Shown: piece by piece, positions 48,247-60,105 of the stretch
Numbering within the stretch: the first letter of the stretch is position 1
Layout: the number at the start of each line of letters is the position of its first letter
Origin: Lunularia cruciata
Lineage: Eukaryota > Streptophyta > Marchantiopsida > Lunulariales > Lunulariaceae
Length of the DNA: 64,000 nt
Assembly: GCA_948567375.1 (NCBI GenBank)
Contig: OX419760.1
Location: 63,670,911 to 63,734,910 of the forward strand
Direction: 5' to 3'
Program-made: the position numbers and the translations under genes
Notes under the pieces: generated by a model
Seen by the model: only the letters and a program-made list of their open reading frames with translations
Database searches by the model: none
What the model was told of the DNA's origin: nothing

Positions 48247-48479
48247 ATCTAGCTAATGGTATTACAACATGTCACCAATCCAAATAGCTAATCTAAAAGT
48301 GGAGCTCATTGATATTTTATTAATCCATATATTTAATCCAAGGATGCAACTCCTTTTGAGTGGATCCTCTTTGCTATATAATAAAGACAAGGTGCTCCTT
48401 TGGGGCATTAGAGTATTGAGTGATGAAACCTTGTATTTCTCTTGGGGTTCCTCTTGTCCTTGGAACATTACATGCTTAG

Positions 48480-51400
48480 AGTACATGTGTATGATTTGTG
48501 TGCACTCGGACTTGGATGTGCTCCTCAACCAAGATAGAAAATTCTATCATTAAATATAATGGCAATTCATACTTCCATATGCACTACAAAAACAATTAGT
48601 CCTTCCTCTATCATTCTCTTTAGACTTTAGATTTCTATGATTCTATACACTATAAAAAAAGGGGAGAAAATTGATCATAAATTGTAAATATGAGAAAGAA
48701 GAAAATTGATAAAATGATCATAAAATATATGAAGTCTATGTATGATGTGAACATCAATGTAGATTAAAAATATTAAAATATTAAAAAATCTTAAAAAATA
48801 TTAAAAAAGGTGCGTATGTCAACATCTATTCCCTCTCCATGGGATGTATATGGGGTTCTTGAAAACACTTTGCTAACATCTCATATGGGTTTGCATTATA
48901 ATCCTTAAGCCAACTTGATGTTCATTAGTCATCTAAAAATGTAAACATGTGATAGTAGTGCAAGAGTCTACTCTAAATCTATCTAGAGGAGCTACCAAGA
49001 CATCCAATGGTGAGGTGTGTGATGTTCTTGGTGTATCAAGAGGAGTAAATCTAGGAGGATGTATAACATCATGGAGATGGTTCTTACAATATGGAAGTGT
49101 TGCACTATAAACAATCAATATACCATTTATGGATAGACCTAGTGATGTAAGGTCTAACAATGAAATCTCTATACTTGTCAATGAATCCATCTATCTCACC
49201 AAAGCAACCCATGAGGTGTGCTCTTGTGTGTACTCCAATAGGTAGCAAACCACAATCCTTTATAGAATAGAGCAAGTGCTCTACCTCCCTCCTTGTACTA
49301 CTTGTCTAGATAATCACCTCAAAGTGTGTCACACAATACTCTACAAACTCTCTACCTTCGGGCTGGTAGATATACCAAAAGCACTACTTGCTCTATAACT
49401 CCTCCATTTGTGACCCAATGGTATCCTGCACCATTGTAAGAAAAGAGAATGTCTAGACCACCTAATATCAGCTAGAGAACCAATATCCAAAACTAGAATC
49501 TTCCTCCTCCAATCTTTGGCATAAAGAAAACATGGAATAAATATCCTGAATGAGCAAATCCTTTCTCTCATATCTCTAAGCCTAGAAATCTTATCTCTCA
49601 AAGTCATCTTCCTCACTTGAAGCCACCTAAATTACTCAGGAGTATCCCTAAAATGGAGTGGGGATTATAGATCATTTGAAACTTACGGTCTCTAAGGAAC
49701 AATATCCATATCACCCATCTGCACACATGGACCCTCAAAATGCTATTGAAGACAGGTAAACCAAGCTATTGAAAGAGGTGATGAAAAGCAAGGCTATCAA
49801 TAGTGCATTCTTCACGAATAAAATAAGATGATTTAGTTTTCAAAAAATCAAACTCAATCATTTAAAATTGACCTTTCTAGAGCTAGTCTTCCTGATCATA
49901 AATCTTCCAGTTTTGTATATTTTACCCCTTACTTAATTACCTTCTCCTATGATTCTACTGTGAGTGTTCTGTAAACATGCAAGAGCATTCCATATCTCAA
50001 AATTGGCTTGTAGTCTTGTAGATTTTACACATAAAGCTCATCCACAATATTCTTTCCACTTCATTTCATAAAGTTACGTATCATAGCACATACACAAGTT
50101 GCAATATCTCCATTTGGAAACCCAAAGGTGGAAAGTAAGACAACCAAAAAGTGCTGTTTATTCCCCTTGTATTTACCCCATTTCGGGTAGCAGGATATAT
50201 CTTGCAAATCGACGTGACGGGCTAGACAACAATATCGCCCCGAGAATATGAGGTGTTAGCAAACACAGCAAGTTGCGTAGAATCTGCTTGTACGACATAT
50301 TGTATGAGATGTTATTTCGTTGCCCGTGCGTCATCTCCGAGGTACAGTTCAGTCATTTCCAGGCCAGAATCCACTTGAGTGTGATAGCCAAGTCATGTGG
50401 AGCATATAATAATAGAACATTAATCTTTTAATATGTGGTCACTGACTTGTGGTCTGTCCATCACCTTGTAAATCTAATGATGAGAAGGAGCCGGAGATAG
50501 TTGGCACCCTCGCAACCTACAGTAGCATGAGGACCCGATACGCCTGTAATGCTCCCCCGCCAGCTTCTTTCTGGAACTCCCCGTGAGTGCACGCAATGTC
50601 AAGGCGACCAGATTCACACGTCACAAGAACATGACGTCCAAAACAGGACCGGTGCAGCCAGTAAGTTTACCGAGATCGTATGGTGAAGGGATTTCCTTCG
50701 GGGGACAATAGAAATTTGTCCTAATCGAGAGGATAATCGATTACCCGAACGCACACTGAATCCATCACGTGAGTGTAAGGATTTCCTACTGATCTTTGCA
50801 TGTGCGTGAGGTGAAGTTGACCTACAGATTTCGGGCATCAGATAGCAGATCTCGTCTCCGCAAGTGGACACTCGAAAAGCGGATGAGGTGGTTCCGTTTG
50901 TCAGGTGGTTTTGAGAGAGGCGAGATTCTGTAAGGAAAGGTCGTCGATTCACCCTGTCTAAATTAAGGGCCACCAGGAATCGTTGCCCTCTTATCCCGGG
51001 GACAATCTTGTAGGTCTAGTCATCCAACTGGGGAGAAACCTCCCATGCGACAAACCCCGTCCCTTCCTCGCGACAATATCTTCCTCTCCGTTGATATTAA
51101 TTGGATCCACCAGGATGTTTGTGGGTTAAAAGCCAATCACGGCGTTGGGTTTGTGACCAATGAGTTTTGCTTGAACTTCTACAGTGATTAGGATAGGGTA
51201 AATATCACATTGTGTTTCCGGGACTGCGACTAACTATTATGCCCACCTCTAACTATAATAATATTGAATCCATACTGTATTCCAGACCCAGATCCAAGTA
51301 CTGTAGATGGGATGACATTGATGAATTTTTACTTGTGGTCATTCTTAGTTGTATGGGGGGAAAAAAAGAAGAGTAGCTTGAAGGCAAGAAGGAACTCTAG

Positions 51401-51880
51401 ATAATAACACAGACACAAATCCCTTTCAACGATCATCATTTGTGAAGTGGAATATATATGGCCAAATTGATACAAGTGAATGGAGTGTACATGTATTATA
51501 GACTACAACAGCTCAACTCTACAGGAGTTGGCGTGCCGCCATCATACTAACTTTGCGAAGATATCCTATTGATCGTTTTAGTCCCGCACTTTGGGAGATA
51601 TTTTGTGTCTGATGGTTTAAACGGGCGCTAACTTCGGTGATCTTCAGATGCTTGCTTCGGTTACTTTAATCTCCGGATACAGTAACAAGATCACACGAGG
51701 TACAACCTCAACCATGGTCGGCTTTAGAACTTTCATCTGTCCACAGTCACGGCTTACGTCGTTCACTTCCGCGTATGACTCGACAAGGAGGGTAATGTCT
51801 GTTCGAATCTACACTAAAGACTCACTCCCCCGACACCGTAGTTCCGTAAGTTACCGGTTTCGGGCCTTATTCGCTTGCAT
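48480..51880. other. Stretch without a supported gene; possible old retroelement traces
   Basis: The minus-strand sequence around 49616-49341 (R-D-K-I-S-R-L-R-D-M-R-E-R, then broken L-E-E-E-D-S-S) has the look of a decayed retroelement gag-like or plant repeat protein, but I cannot assign it. From about 50150 the base composition becomes more balanced. The open stretch at 50614-50973 (minus) has no recognisable domain. Confidence 0.3.
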
Positions 51881-51884
51881 ATGG

Positions 51885-53030
51885 TGAATAGAGGTAGATT
51901 TGCATATTCTAAAGCATGAGTTGAGAATCTAGGAAGGAATGATTTATGCTCCAAAAATAGCATAAGTAGACCTTTTTTTGTCAGGAATCCAGATATGTGG
52001 TTGAGAAACATGCATGAGGATGGGTTATGTGTTGAGTGTTGATGGTCAGCAGTTGGAGCAGGTTTTGTCTTATAAATACCTCGACCTTGAGTTTCTCGTG
52101 ACTATAGTTGGTCTACTTAGGTGAAAATGAGAATCAATGCAAAATTTAGAGCTTTGTATTCACTTATGAATCACTCTAGACTTGCTCATCTTACAACATG
52201 GGAGTTGAAGAAGGTGTCGTTCAGATCTCTTGTGCAGCCGATAGTTCTCTATGGCGTTCAGTTTTGGGGTCCAAGTACTAAGAAGACATGGTGGCAAAAT
52301 ATGGAGAAAGTTCAAAAACTATTTTTGTGTGATGAACTTGGGGTGAGGACTCAACTCCTTACGTATTGCTGCTTGCTGAAACAGGGTTTTTGCTTCTTGA
52401 GGCTGAAGTTTTGTTCTTAGCTCTCACATATGCCACTAAGGTGAGGTTTATGGAGTATGAGAGATTTCACTACCAAGTTTTTTGTGCCACTCTATCTATT
52501 GGTTGGTATATAGATCTGATTGCATGGGCCACAAGTTGGAATGTTTCTTAGCAACATTTGGAGATTGGAGCTTATTGCACTTTGAGAAGTGATCAAGGTG
52601 CAGTTCTTACTTCGTTTATGGCATCAACTTGGTACCAAGATGGTGTTCTATCAGCAGTTTATAAATTCTATGTTGGTGTATTGTGAGCAAGATTATCTCT
52701 AGGTTAGGATTTCTACTTCACTTAGACATGTTATTGCTCAGAATTAGTTCTCATAGACTAGAAGTAGAACAAGGACATTGGCAGTAGGTAGAGCATTCCA
52801 TGCAACTTTGCAAATTGTGTATTATGAGCAAAGTTGAGAATGAGCACCATGTGTTGGTTGATTGTCCTTGTGACATGCAAATCAAAGTTAGACATCAGAT
52901 TAGTTATAGTGATTTTTCAACTCTCTTACAGGTTGAAGCTTTAGCGTTAACGAAGTATATGATCGAGATTAGTTTACATCGGACCAATTTGTTACAGAAT
53001 GGTCAGATGCACTAGGTTCACATTTCATGT
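51885..53030 (+). mobile_element. LINE fragment: RT C-terminal part with zf-RVT-type motif
   Basis: The plus strand reads S-Y-K-Y-L-D-L-E-F (about 52065), R-I-N-A-K-F-R-A-L-Y-S-L-M-N and L-V-Q-P-I-V-L-Y-G-V-Q-F-W-G (about 52130-52275). Further on it reads C-K-L-C-I-M, N-E-H-H-V-L-V-D-C-P-C (52806-52875). Y-K-Y-L-G-L-E-F, P-x-x-L-Y-G-x-x-x-W-G and the C-x2-C...H-H-x4-C pattern are hallmarks of the region after the RT palm in plant non-LTR elements. The catalytic palm is missing (5' truncation) and frames are broken. This family is distinct from RT elements A to D. The left boundary near 51885 is approximate. Confidence 0.75.
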
Positions 53031-55400
53031 GCTTTGTATTGTGTTTCCAACCTTTTTACTCTTCCGGGATTTATATTTCATTGTTTAGAGTAAAGCTAAA
53101 AATGTAACCCAGACTAATTTAGACTAACTCGCTGAATGGAGTCATCCCTCTCCGCATTGGATATTTTCAACACACTTGGTGAATTTTATGGCAAAAAATC
53201 GCTTCTCTAAATACAACTAAAACTGGTAGTCGAAAGCAGTCCCTTGTATTTTCGAATTCGACGTGGTGGAAGGAAGGACGATTATTCGAGATATGTGGCT
53301 TCAAGGATAATGATTAGATCTCCAAAGACCGAACCCAGGAAATAATGTCATTTGTGCTGGAAATTTGGACGTTTGCGTTTGGTCTTAAGTGAAATTTACA
53401 TTGATGTTGATGTGTACATGACGCAGGTGCGCATGAAATCATGTACGTTTTTTGCTGCTGCAGCACACTTCTCATAATATCCCAGTCATATGATAATGTG
53501 ACGATGTAACACTCTAATCATCCAGGTTGTCATTTTGATGTTTTTGATTGATTTAATTTTTATTGTCACTTTGATTTTTTTTCGTTTGATTTTGGCTGCA
53601 GACTTTAGATGCTGATGTTCGTTATGGTCAGGAGATACTTTATCCTTCCCCAATATGCTCACAAAGAAAGAGGTATGGATATACAAATTCCACTTCGTAG
53701 GCACTAGTATCCACAACAACAAACATGGAATCACTTGGAACTCTCATGCAATTATCAGGTGCTCTTGCCTTGTAAAGATGGCGAACTCCATAACAGACGA
53801 TGAGTCTTCTGATGATGATGACCATGAGTCTTATGGACATGTCCACTGAATGACATGAAAGTACCATTTGAGTACTCTTGTTTGTGGAGAGAAAACGGCG
53901 ACCCAGTAGGATAACAAGAAAGATGGGAGGACCTCTTGTTTGGGGATAGATGTGTAGATTCTGTTGCAACATGTCGCAACGGTGTTCCTTATTCCTCCTA
54001 ACGGAAAGTTGAATAAATTAAATATACAAAATAATATAATATAGTAAGATGGAAATGAGGTTCTGCAGAAAATAATCATATTACGGTTAAAGCAGGCCTT
54101 TCGAGTAAATTTTACAGACACAATACTGTACCGTACGTTATTGCGCTATGTTGAAGTAGAGAACATGAGGACCGCAATACGCAGATTCTGTACGCCCATC
54201 CGTACATTCGACTGAGGATCTGGTGACAACTTGCACGAAGGAAACTGAAATGACGCATTATTTCTGACAAGATACTTTGGACCTAATTAGGGTATACATG
54301 AACAGAACCTTATCTGTTTAGAAAAGATGTGTATTGCACAACTATGTAGCCTTTAAGAGTTGCTGAATTTAATAGGCAGACTGGTGAAGTGGAGAGCTCG
54401 ATGTCTCGAAGAAGAATCTCAAAAAGGACATGAGAACAACGATACGTTTGCCTCTTTAAATTCTTTTTCATTGTACTCTATTTACGCCTCGGAAATCTTG
54501 TTGATAAGTAAGTAGATTACGCTTCGGAGAAAAGTCACTGAAAGTAGTGTCTTGCCACCAATCAGTTATGGTGTTGATAACTTAATGCGCATGAGTCGAA
54601 CTTTCTACTTCTGAATTTGAACTCCTTGGCCTAAGTACGGGGAGTTTCAGAGTAACGAATGAACTAAAAGGCTAAATGACGTTGACACTTACCGAAAGTA
54701 AAGCACAGCATTGAACTCGGCAGACGTGGGGCTGGAAGAAAGACAGAAAGGACGCAATGGAGGAAGGCGATGGTTTCTTTCCCATGGAGGCAAAGATTCA
54801 AATGGGCATCATCCGGGATGACGTCGGAAGAGTACAGCACTGGAAATCCTTAAACTTATCGCCTGCTCGATCTTGAGAAGACCGCAAAGGCCGGGTTTAG
54901 GTTTTTGCCACTCACCGGGGTTATTCCCGTGCGTACAGCAATCCTTGGTGTAGAGCCGCAAGATAGAGCGTATCATGCCATCGGGTCCACATAAACTAAC
55001 CCCGGTCGCGCACGCGGAATACAATCACGGAAGGTGCGTAAGTGCGGGATACACTTGCCTGGTGTTAGACAGCGGATCCTGAACGTACTCTAGATTCGTT
55101 CAAGAAGATCATGAGAAGACCCAAAAGTCTTGGGATACTTTTTTAAATATGATTAAACTAAGATTTTACGACGGTACAGTCAGCCGCGACCTGGCCTCGA
55201 TCCGAACCACGATCGGAGGATGGAGTAATATCTACTGTAGTACCATTGTAGTTGACACATAGCCATGGTGCTGCTCCTTGAATTGAGGCGGGGCGGGCCA
55301 AAAGCCAAAAGCGCACCAACCCGTACTCTTCTACCCTCCCAAAGACTGCGATGATCAATTTTCTGTTGACGGTGACGGTAGGGTGAAAAGTCTACCGTCT
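53030..55400. other. Intergenic DNA upstream of the LUX-like gene
   Basis: There are short frames on both strands (53486-54121 and 54809-55024) without recognisable domains. The stretch probably contains the distal promoter of the downstream gene and possibly undetected small exons. I see no RNA gene. Confidence 0.4.
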
Positions 55401-55424
55401 CTCTCATTGAAAAATCTACGGCAA

Positions 55425-56155
55425 CCGCTGGGATAAATATTTGCTCCGTCCATTTGTTGTTGTTGTGCGAGGCACTGCGGGCCAAAGGCTTGTCCACAAA
55501 CTCCCCTCTCTCTCTTCTCTCTCTCTCCCTCGTGCAGGAGGAGAATTCGGCCTCCGACCTTCCTTCGGAGCACCTTGGTCGGTCATCTCGTGTTCTTCTC
55601 ATCGTCTTCATCATCTCAACGACGTGGTAGGACGAGCTTGCTGCAGCAGCAGCAGCAAAAGAAGAAGACGAGCAGGAGAACGAGGAAGCGCTTGATGGAA
55701 GATTTTATGAAGAAAAGAAGCGTCGCGATTTGACATTAGCTGCTGCCCTGCCACTGAGTCTCGGTTTGGGGAGAGACTACTAGAGACTACAAGAAGACGA
55801 GCCTGGACTGTCTGGACTGTTCGGTGAAGGCGATGATGGATGGTGAGGACGCGGCGCAGAGAGATCTGTGAGACGATGGCGAAGGAGGAGATGTGAGAGG
55901 TAGGGATAGAGAAGAGGGACAATTCGGTGGAGGAGAAGATGAGCAGGAGTGATAGGGAATAATCGGGAGAGTGGCGATGCCGGAAGTGCAAGCTGGTGCG
56001 AGGCGGAGGGGAGTGATAGACAAAGAGAGAAGACGAGCTGAGATTGACGAAGTTGAGATTAAAATAGTTCGCGTTATTTGAGGTGGAGATATTAGACGTA
56101 GAGAAATTAAATTCCGCGCTGTGAAGTGAAGATTAAACAAGACAGGAGGCTTGGA
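55425..56155 (+). promoter_or_regulatory. Putative core promoter and long 5' leader of the LUX-like gene
   Basis: A TATA-like ATAAATATT lies at about 55433-55441. Downstream are a CT-rich microsatellite-like run (about 55500-55535), a GCA/GAA triplet-rich part (about 55640-55690) and a purine-rich section up to the start codon. CT-rich runs just below the TATA region and long leaders with upstream ATGs are common in plant regulatory genes. The transcription start is not determinable from sequence alone. Several upstream ATGs would reduce or regulate initiation at the main start. Confidence 0.45.
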
Positions 56156-57490
56156 ATGATGGCGGCGATGAAAGATGACAATAACCGGGTGCGGGAATGG
56201 GAGGGAGGACTTCCGTCCGCAGCAGACCTTACTCCTCTTCATCACACACTGATTACGAGGGTGCTTGCACGGGCGTTTTGTATCACTAACAGCTCGACGC
56301 CTCCCACGCAAGCCGCTGTGAGTCAAGCTTCTAAAGCGACGCTGCTGCAGCTGCAGCACAAGGCCAATACCGCTTTTGCTATTCCTGCGTTTGAGACGTA
56401 TGCTTGCTATGAATCTAGGAACGTGGAGAGGGACCAGCAAGGGGGAGGGGGAGGAGGAGGAGCTTATGCTGGCGACGAAAGCATGGACGAGGACCGAGGG
56501 GGTTATGACTTGATGAAAAGGAGCAAGGATGAGTCGGGACGCAGAACTGTTAGGGTTACCAAGTCCCCCATGCTGGGAGGCAAGGAAGGGTGGGACGGGG
56601 AGAAAGCTTCTGAGGGAAATGGAGGGGGAAGTGGAATTGGGGGCGTTGGGTCTGGAAATTCGGGCCCAGACTTCGGGCCTGCTTATTACTGGCCGGCTCA
56701 AGGTGTGATGCCCGGAGGAGGACCAGTGCCTTATGGGTCCTTAGGTTCTGATCAAGGTGGATACGGGGGATTGGAAGCCGGTTCGGAGAGTACAAAAGGT
56801 GCGAGTTTGGACAAGTCCAGGAAGCTGGGAGACACGGAGTCTGAAGATGTGGATTCAGGGGATTGCCCCGACGGGAACACTGCTAGGACGCTGAAGCGAC
56901 CGCGGTTGGTGTGGACTCCACAACTGCACAAGAGGTTTGTGGATGCAGTGGGGCATTTGGGGATCAAGAATGCGGTACCCAAGACTATCATGCAGCTCAT
57001 GAATGTAGAGGGGCTGACACGGGAGAATGTTGCGAGCCATTTACAGAAGTATCGGCTGTATCTCAAGCGAATGCAGGGGCTTTCCACCGAGGGTCCCTCA
57101 GCTTCTGATCCATTGTTTGCATCTGCTCCTCTTCCTCCCAATCTGACCCCTTCCCCACATTTTTTCGCTAACCACCACCATTCGAGAGGGGAGAATGGAG
57201 TTCCGGGCCCTTCGTTTTCTCCTCCTGCAGTACCCATGCCGCGAGCTCCGCAAGGAATGCCACCCGGGGCTATGGGACCCGGGGTAATGGGACCTGGTGC
57301 TGTTCAACACTTTGGGGGGTTTGAGCATCACCCTTACAACATCGGCTTGGCAAGAAGTGCTGTTCAACCGAGGCCTCCTAGCATGGGAGAGCATAGAGAA
57401 TTTCTGGTGAATGCTCACTCTGGTGCTCCGGGGGGCGCTGGGTCACCTCCTCATCGTATTCTAACTTTGTTTCCAACGAGCAGCCATTGA
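56156..57490 (+). CDS. LUX/PCL1-type GARP (Myb-like) transcription factor
   Basis: This is a single uninterrupted reading frame of 444 codons. Near the N-terminus [15 protein letters not shown] matches the conserved N-terminal block of LUX/PCL1 proteins. A Gly-rich acidic middle follows. At about residues 247-310 lies the GARP DNA-binding domain, [12 protein letters not shown] to [13 protein letters not shown], which is nearly identical to that of Arabidopsis LUX/PCL1. The tail is rich in Pro, Gly and Met. In flowering plants LUX is the DNA-binding subunit of the evening complex with ELF3 and ELF4 in the nucleus, repressing clock and growth genes at dusk. ATG at 56156 is the first in-frame ATG. 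The next one, at 56159, has a better context (A at -3, G at +4). The open frame extends upstream to a GTG at 56126 but without an ATG. The intronless structure is usual for the family. Confidence 0.93.
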   Translation: MMAAMKDDNNRVREWEGGLPSAADLTPLHHTLITRVLARAFCITNSSTPPTQAAVSQASKATLLQLQHKANTAFAIPAFETYACYESRNVERDQQGGGGGGGAYAGDESMDEDRGGYDLMKRSKDESGRRTVRVTKSPMLGGKEGWDGEKASEGNGGGSGIGGVGSGNSGPDFGPAYYWPAQGVMPGGGPVPYGSLGSDQGGYGGLEAGSESTKGASLDKSRKLGDTESEDVDSGDCPDGNTARTLKRPRLVWTPQLHKRFVDAVGHLGIKNAVPKTIMQLMNVEGLTRENVASHLQKYRLYLKRMQGLSTEGPSASDPLFASAPLPPNLTPSPHFFANHHHSRGENGVPGPSFSPPAVPMPRAPQGMPPGAMGPGVMGPGAVQHFGGFEHHPYNIGLARSAVQPRPPSMGEHREFLVNAHSGAPGGAGSPPHRILTLFPTSSH

Positions 57491-57800
57491 ATAAGAGGCA
57501 AACGTTTGTAGAGAGTAGGTGTAGCGGTGTAGTTGTAGAGTACTGAAATGTTAATTTCTGAAAGATTTGAAGATTTCAAAGTCTTGATACATAAATGCCA
57601 ATAGCAACCATAGGTAGTGCATAACAGAGAGAAAGGGGAGAGATGCAAGTGTACATATGTGTGGGTTTGTTCGATTCAGCACCATGTGGCACACAACTCA
57701 TTCAAGTATTGTGTCCAGTGTAGATTTGCCCGATGCTACCAGCGCTAAAGAATGACTGTCAGAACACTCCACCCGGAATGCATTGTTAATGTGAAAATTA
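57491..57800 (+). other. Probable 3' untranslated region of the LUX-like gene
   Basis: This AT-richer stretch follows the TGA at 57488-57490 and has no long frame on the plus strand. AATGTTAATTT and GATACATAAATG near 57547-57596 could serve as plant-type near-upstream polyadenylation signals, but none is a clean AATAAA. The end of the transcript is not certain. Confidence 0.4.
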
Positions 57801-57809
57801 CACTTTATA

Positions 57810-58110
57810 TCAAGGGAAGATGATCTCGATTCGCTGTGTCCAAATTGAGCGGTGCATGTCAGTGCATGGATGAACTGTGCTCCTCCCCGTGTCTCTTCTA
57901 TCTATGGTCTCTTCATACAGTGTGGATCTTTTAGAGGCTTTTTGAGCGTCCGCATCCTCCTCCCCCTCCCTCTGGGCCAGTGGGCTAACACCCTGAGGTT
58001 CTCTGCAGGCGGAATTTGAGGGAAGAGCGAGAGTCATGAGGAATGGCTTGCAGTTTGCAACATAGGATGCCCTTGTCACTCTGTAAGTGCCTGTCACTAT
58101 GGAGGTTCTA
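57810..58110 (-). other. Possible last exon or 3' UTR of a minus-strand gene
   Basis: On the minus strand an acceptor-like GGCACTTACAG is followed by a stretch that can be read in two ways. One is S-D-K-G-I-L-C-C-K-L-Q-A-I-P-H-D-S-R-S-S-L-K ending at a TAG. The other is a longer frame ending at 57810. Both lie downstream, in the minus direction, of the exon-like blocks at 59354-63734. The choice cannot be made without transcript data. Confidence 0.25.
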
Positions 58111-59353
58111 AGAGCTCGTGGATTCGCAGTGAATGGCTGAATTTGATGTAGTGATGCTTGCGAAGTTGAGTAGCAATGTAAGGGATCTTAAAGTCGATCG
58201 TTGTAGGAGAGTCGTATGTTATTGATGTCCGTAGGCAGCTCTATGTAACCCAATTGAGAGGGTGGCTTTAGACGTATCTCAGAAGTCCAGTTGGCATCAT
58301 TTAGTCAAAGTAGGAAGCCATCACAACTTCCAGTGCTTGTCCCAGAGTTAACTTGGGGAAAAACTTCAGGACGATTTGGAGAAAGCATACTCCGATTTCG
58401 GCTTTCTGTTGTTCCAAGGGTTTTGCTGTGTCTCATTTGCTCATTCTTCATGTTTTTATTGGGTCCATGCATAATGTCCGTCTTCCGTGTGTTTTCCCGG
58501 CGCTGGATCACCTATCCTTAGAATAAATGAAACATAGCATATCCTGGTTTTAGATGGAGTTCAGGAACATTATGGTTCAGGGATCCACTTTGGAGGATGT
58601 TGCGTTGTGCTCTCGATATGAAAGCCATGGCTTCTAGCTATTTTCTCCCAACTTTAAGTACTTGGCCATTAACCTACCTCCAGAGCAATTGCATCTGCCG
58701 TTCCCATTAGTTCCTTAACCGGCGGACTTGTTCACAGTTCGTGGAACTCAGGTTCCATCATGCTTTTCTCACTGATTTAGAATTCCTGCTATCTTTCTCG
58801 TCCTGGAGCTTGTAGGTCTAGAGATCCACTAATCTAATCATCACGGGGGAGACTCGAGAAACTTGAAGCCAGCGTGATACGTAATCCATCGCCATTCAAC
58901 AAGAAGCTTCATTTGAGATAACTCTTTTATGTGCATTGAGCCGGCAATGAAGGCAAATGCGAAAAATGGAAGTGATTGGATTTCTGCATTCAGGAGTCTG
59001 TGCATCCTATATAGAAAGAAGTTTGCTTTGTAAATGAAGTTTGCATGTGCTCGCACTATGATTCAAATATCTCACACATGAACCAACAACCTGTGAGAAA
59101 AGACTTTGAACTTCGTGTCGCCTGAAGCTATATTTGCGTTTGCTCACAGCAACCCATAAATTTTCGGCACATCGTTTGAGTGCTAACCTACACTTTTTTC
59201 TGTGGCAGGATCCCGCAGGCGGATGGTTTTCTTAGTCCATTCAGGTCAACTACAGAGTACTCAGATGTGTGGAAGTTACAGGTAGGAACCATAAACGATG
59301 TTGGGTAGATCGTTATATAATGCCGAGCATATTGGACCTTGGTACCTTAAAAC

Positions 59354-59474
59354 CTGCGCATCGTCATTGGAATTCTCTTCATTTAGCGCATCTGGTGAGC
59401 GGTGTACAGTAATATCTTCCTCCGTTCCCCCCTCTCCAGCATAAGGGGCAGGCACTACAATAAGTTGCAAGTGA
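59354..59474 (-). CDS. Exon-like block of an unknown minus-strand gene
   Basis: On the minus strand a pyrimidine-rich CTCTCTTCAG ends at 59475. An open block then reads Q-L-I-V-V-P-A-P-Y-A-G-E-G-G-T-E-E-D to E-E-N-S-N-D-D-A-Q and is followed by a weak donor (GTTTTA). The block is acidic and of low complexity. It lies in line with the other minus-strand exon-like blocks and could belong to the same gene. No domain recognised. Confidence 0.3.
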
Positions 59475-59755
59475 CTGAAGAGAGCCTGGAGTTATACAAT
59501 TAGTCACCTCTCGGTACTTCCACTGATTCAGATTAGTGTGAAGTCCTCAAGTCCACGAGAAACCTCAACACGGATGACATCTGAATGATATTATGATTTG
59601 AAGCAGCCTTGAGTTGTGAACTCTTTTTACCTTCCCCGTGCCACGGTTTTATCTAAGGCCATCGTGCGAGAGCCTGCAACTCCATGCGCAAATGCTGAGA
59701 TTTCTTGTCACGTAGGCCTACAGATTGGTACAGATTGAGAGCATATGCACCTCAC

Positions 59756-59877
59756 TTGCACTTTCTTGAACATCAAACTCTTCTTGAAGATGGGGCTGGT
59801 ATTCTCCGCGGCAGTCCGTTACTTCACTGAACTTAGATAAAGAGGTGAAAGAAGCAAATAGTCGAGCCTTAATAATT
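59756..59877 (-). CDS. Exon-like block of an unknown minus-strand gene
   Basis: The block follows the acceptor-like TTTCTGTAG (minus) and encodes A-R-L-F-A-S-F-T-S-L-S-K-F-S-E-V-T-D, then E-Y-Q-P-H-L-Q-E-E-F-D-V-Q-E-S-A. It closes at a GTGAGG donor at 59755-59750. Charge pattern and length suit a coding exon of a large structural or coiled-coil protein, but I do not recognise the family. Confidence 0.35.
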
Positions 59878-60105
59878 CTACAGAAACTGAGAGTTCTTTT
59901 ATGTGAACAAAATTCCTGCCCAGCCCCGCTATAGGAGCTCAATCCGGTCAAAAATCTTGTCTCACGTGACTCATTACAAATCACTATATAAGTATCCTTG
60001 TCCAAAGGGAATATGGGTTCCTGTTTGCGTTGGAACCAACTGCGTCTACTTAGAGAAACTCAAATCATCGGAAGGTCAGCATCCCTTCGGAATCCGTGTA
60101 CTCAC

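Larger units (their letters stand above)
37787..48266 (-). mobile_element. LTR1 copy G (minus), inserted in copy F and itself split by Ty3 copy 2
   Basis: On the minus strand the LTR starts TGTAATACC at 48266, is interrupted after 20 bp, resumes at 38503 and ends AGATTACA at 37787. The summed length is about 737 bp, close to the intact 739-bp solo LTR. The flanks ACATA (37782-37786) and ACATG (48267-48271) differ by one base and fit a 5-bp target duplication in which one side has mutated. Its TATA-like region is near 37880 on the minus strand. Confidence 0.82.
37381..48472 (+). mobile_element. LTR1 copy F, split by a nested insertion
   Basis: The 5' piece (37381-37786) starts TGTAATACC. The 3' piece (48267-48472) continues the same LTR at the homologous point (ACATGTCACC) and ends ACATTACA. 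Everything between is inserted sequence. Copy F is about 607 bp without the insert because it has only one of the two about 160-bp internal blocks seen in other LTR1 copies. The flanks (GGTTT left, TGCTT right) do not form a clear target duplication, so it may be an old solo LTR or one end of a lost element. Confidence 0.8.

Noticed and set aside
38499-48251. 5-bp target duplication around Ty3 copy 2
   Set aside because: TATCA on the left and ATCTA on the right do not match, so I do not claim a duplication. The ends may have been altered.
50614-50973. 119-codon minus-strand frame
   Set aside because: No recognised motif and no promoter or splice context. Not reported as a gene.
51596-51604. 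Evening-element-like AGATATTTT
   Set aside because: It lies about 4.5 kb upstream of the LUX-like start and a 9-bp AT-rich word is expected by chance in this window.
56126-56155. Extension of the LUX-like frame to a GTG codon
   Set aside because: Eukaryotic initiation at GTG is rare and there is a good ATG pair at 56156/56159. The extra ten residues have no family similarity that I recognise.
55787-56701. 304-codon open frame on the minus strand
   Set aside because: It overlaps the LUX-like gene antisense and its composition (runs of S, P, R) is what the complement of a Gly/Asp/Glu-rich leader and N-terminus gives. No domain is visible.
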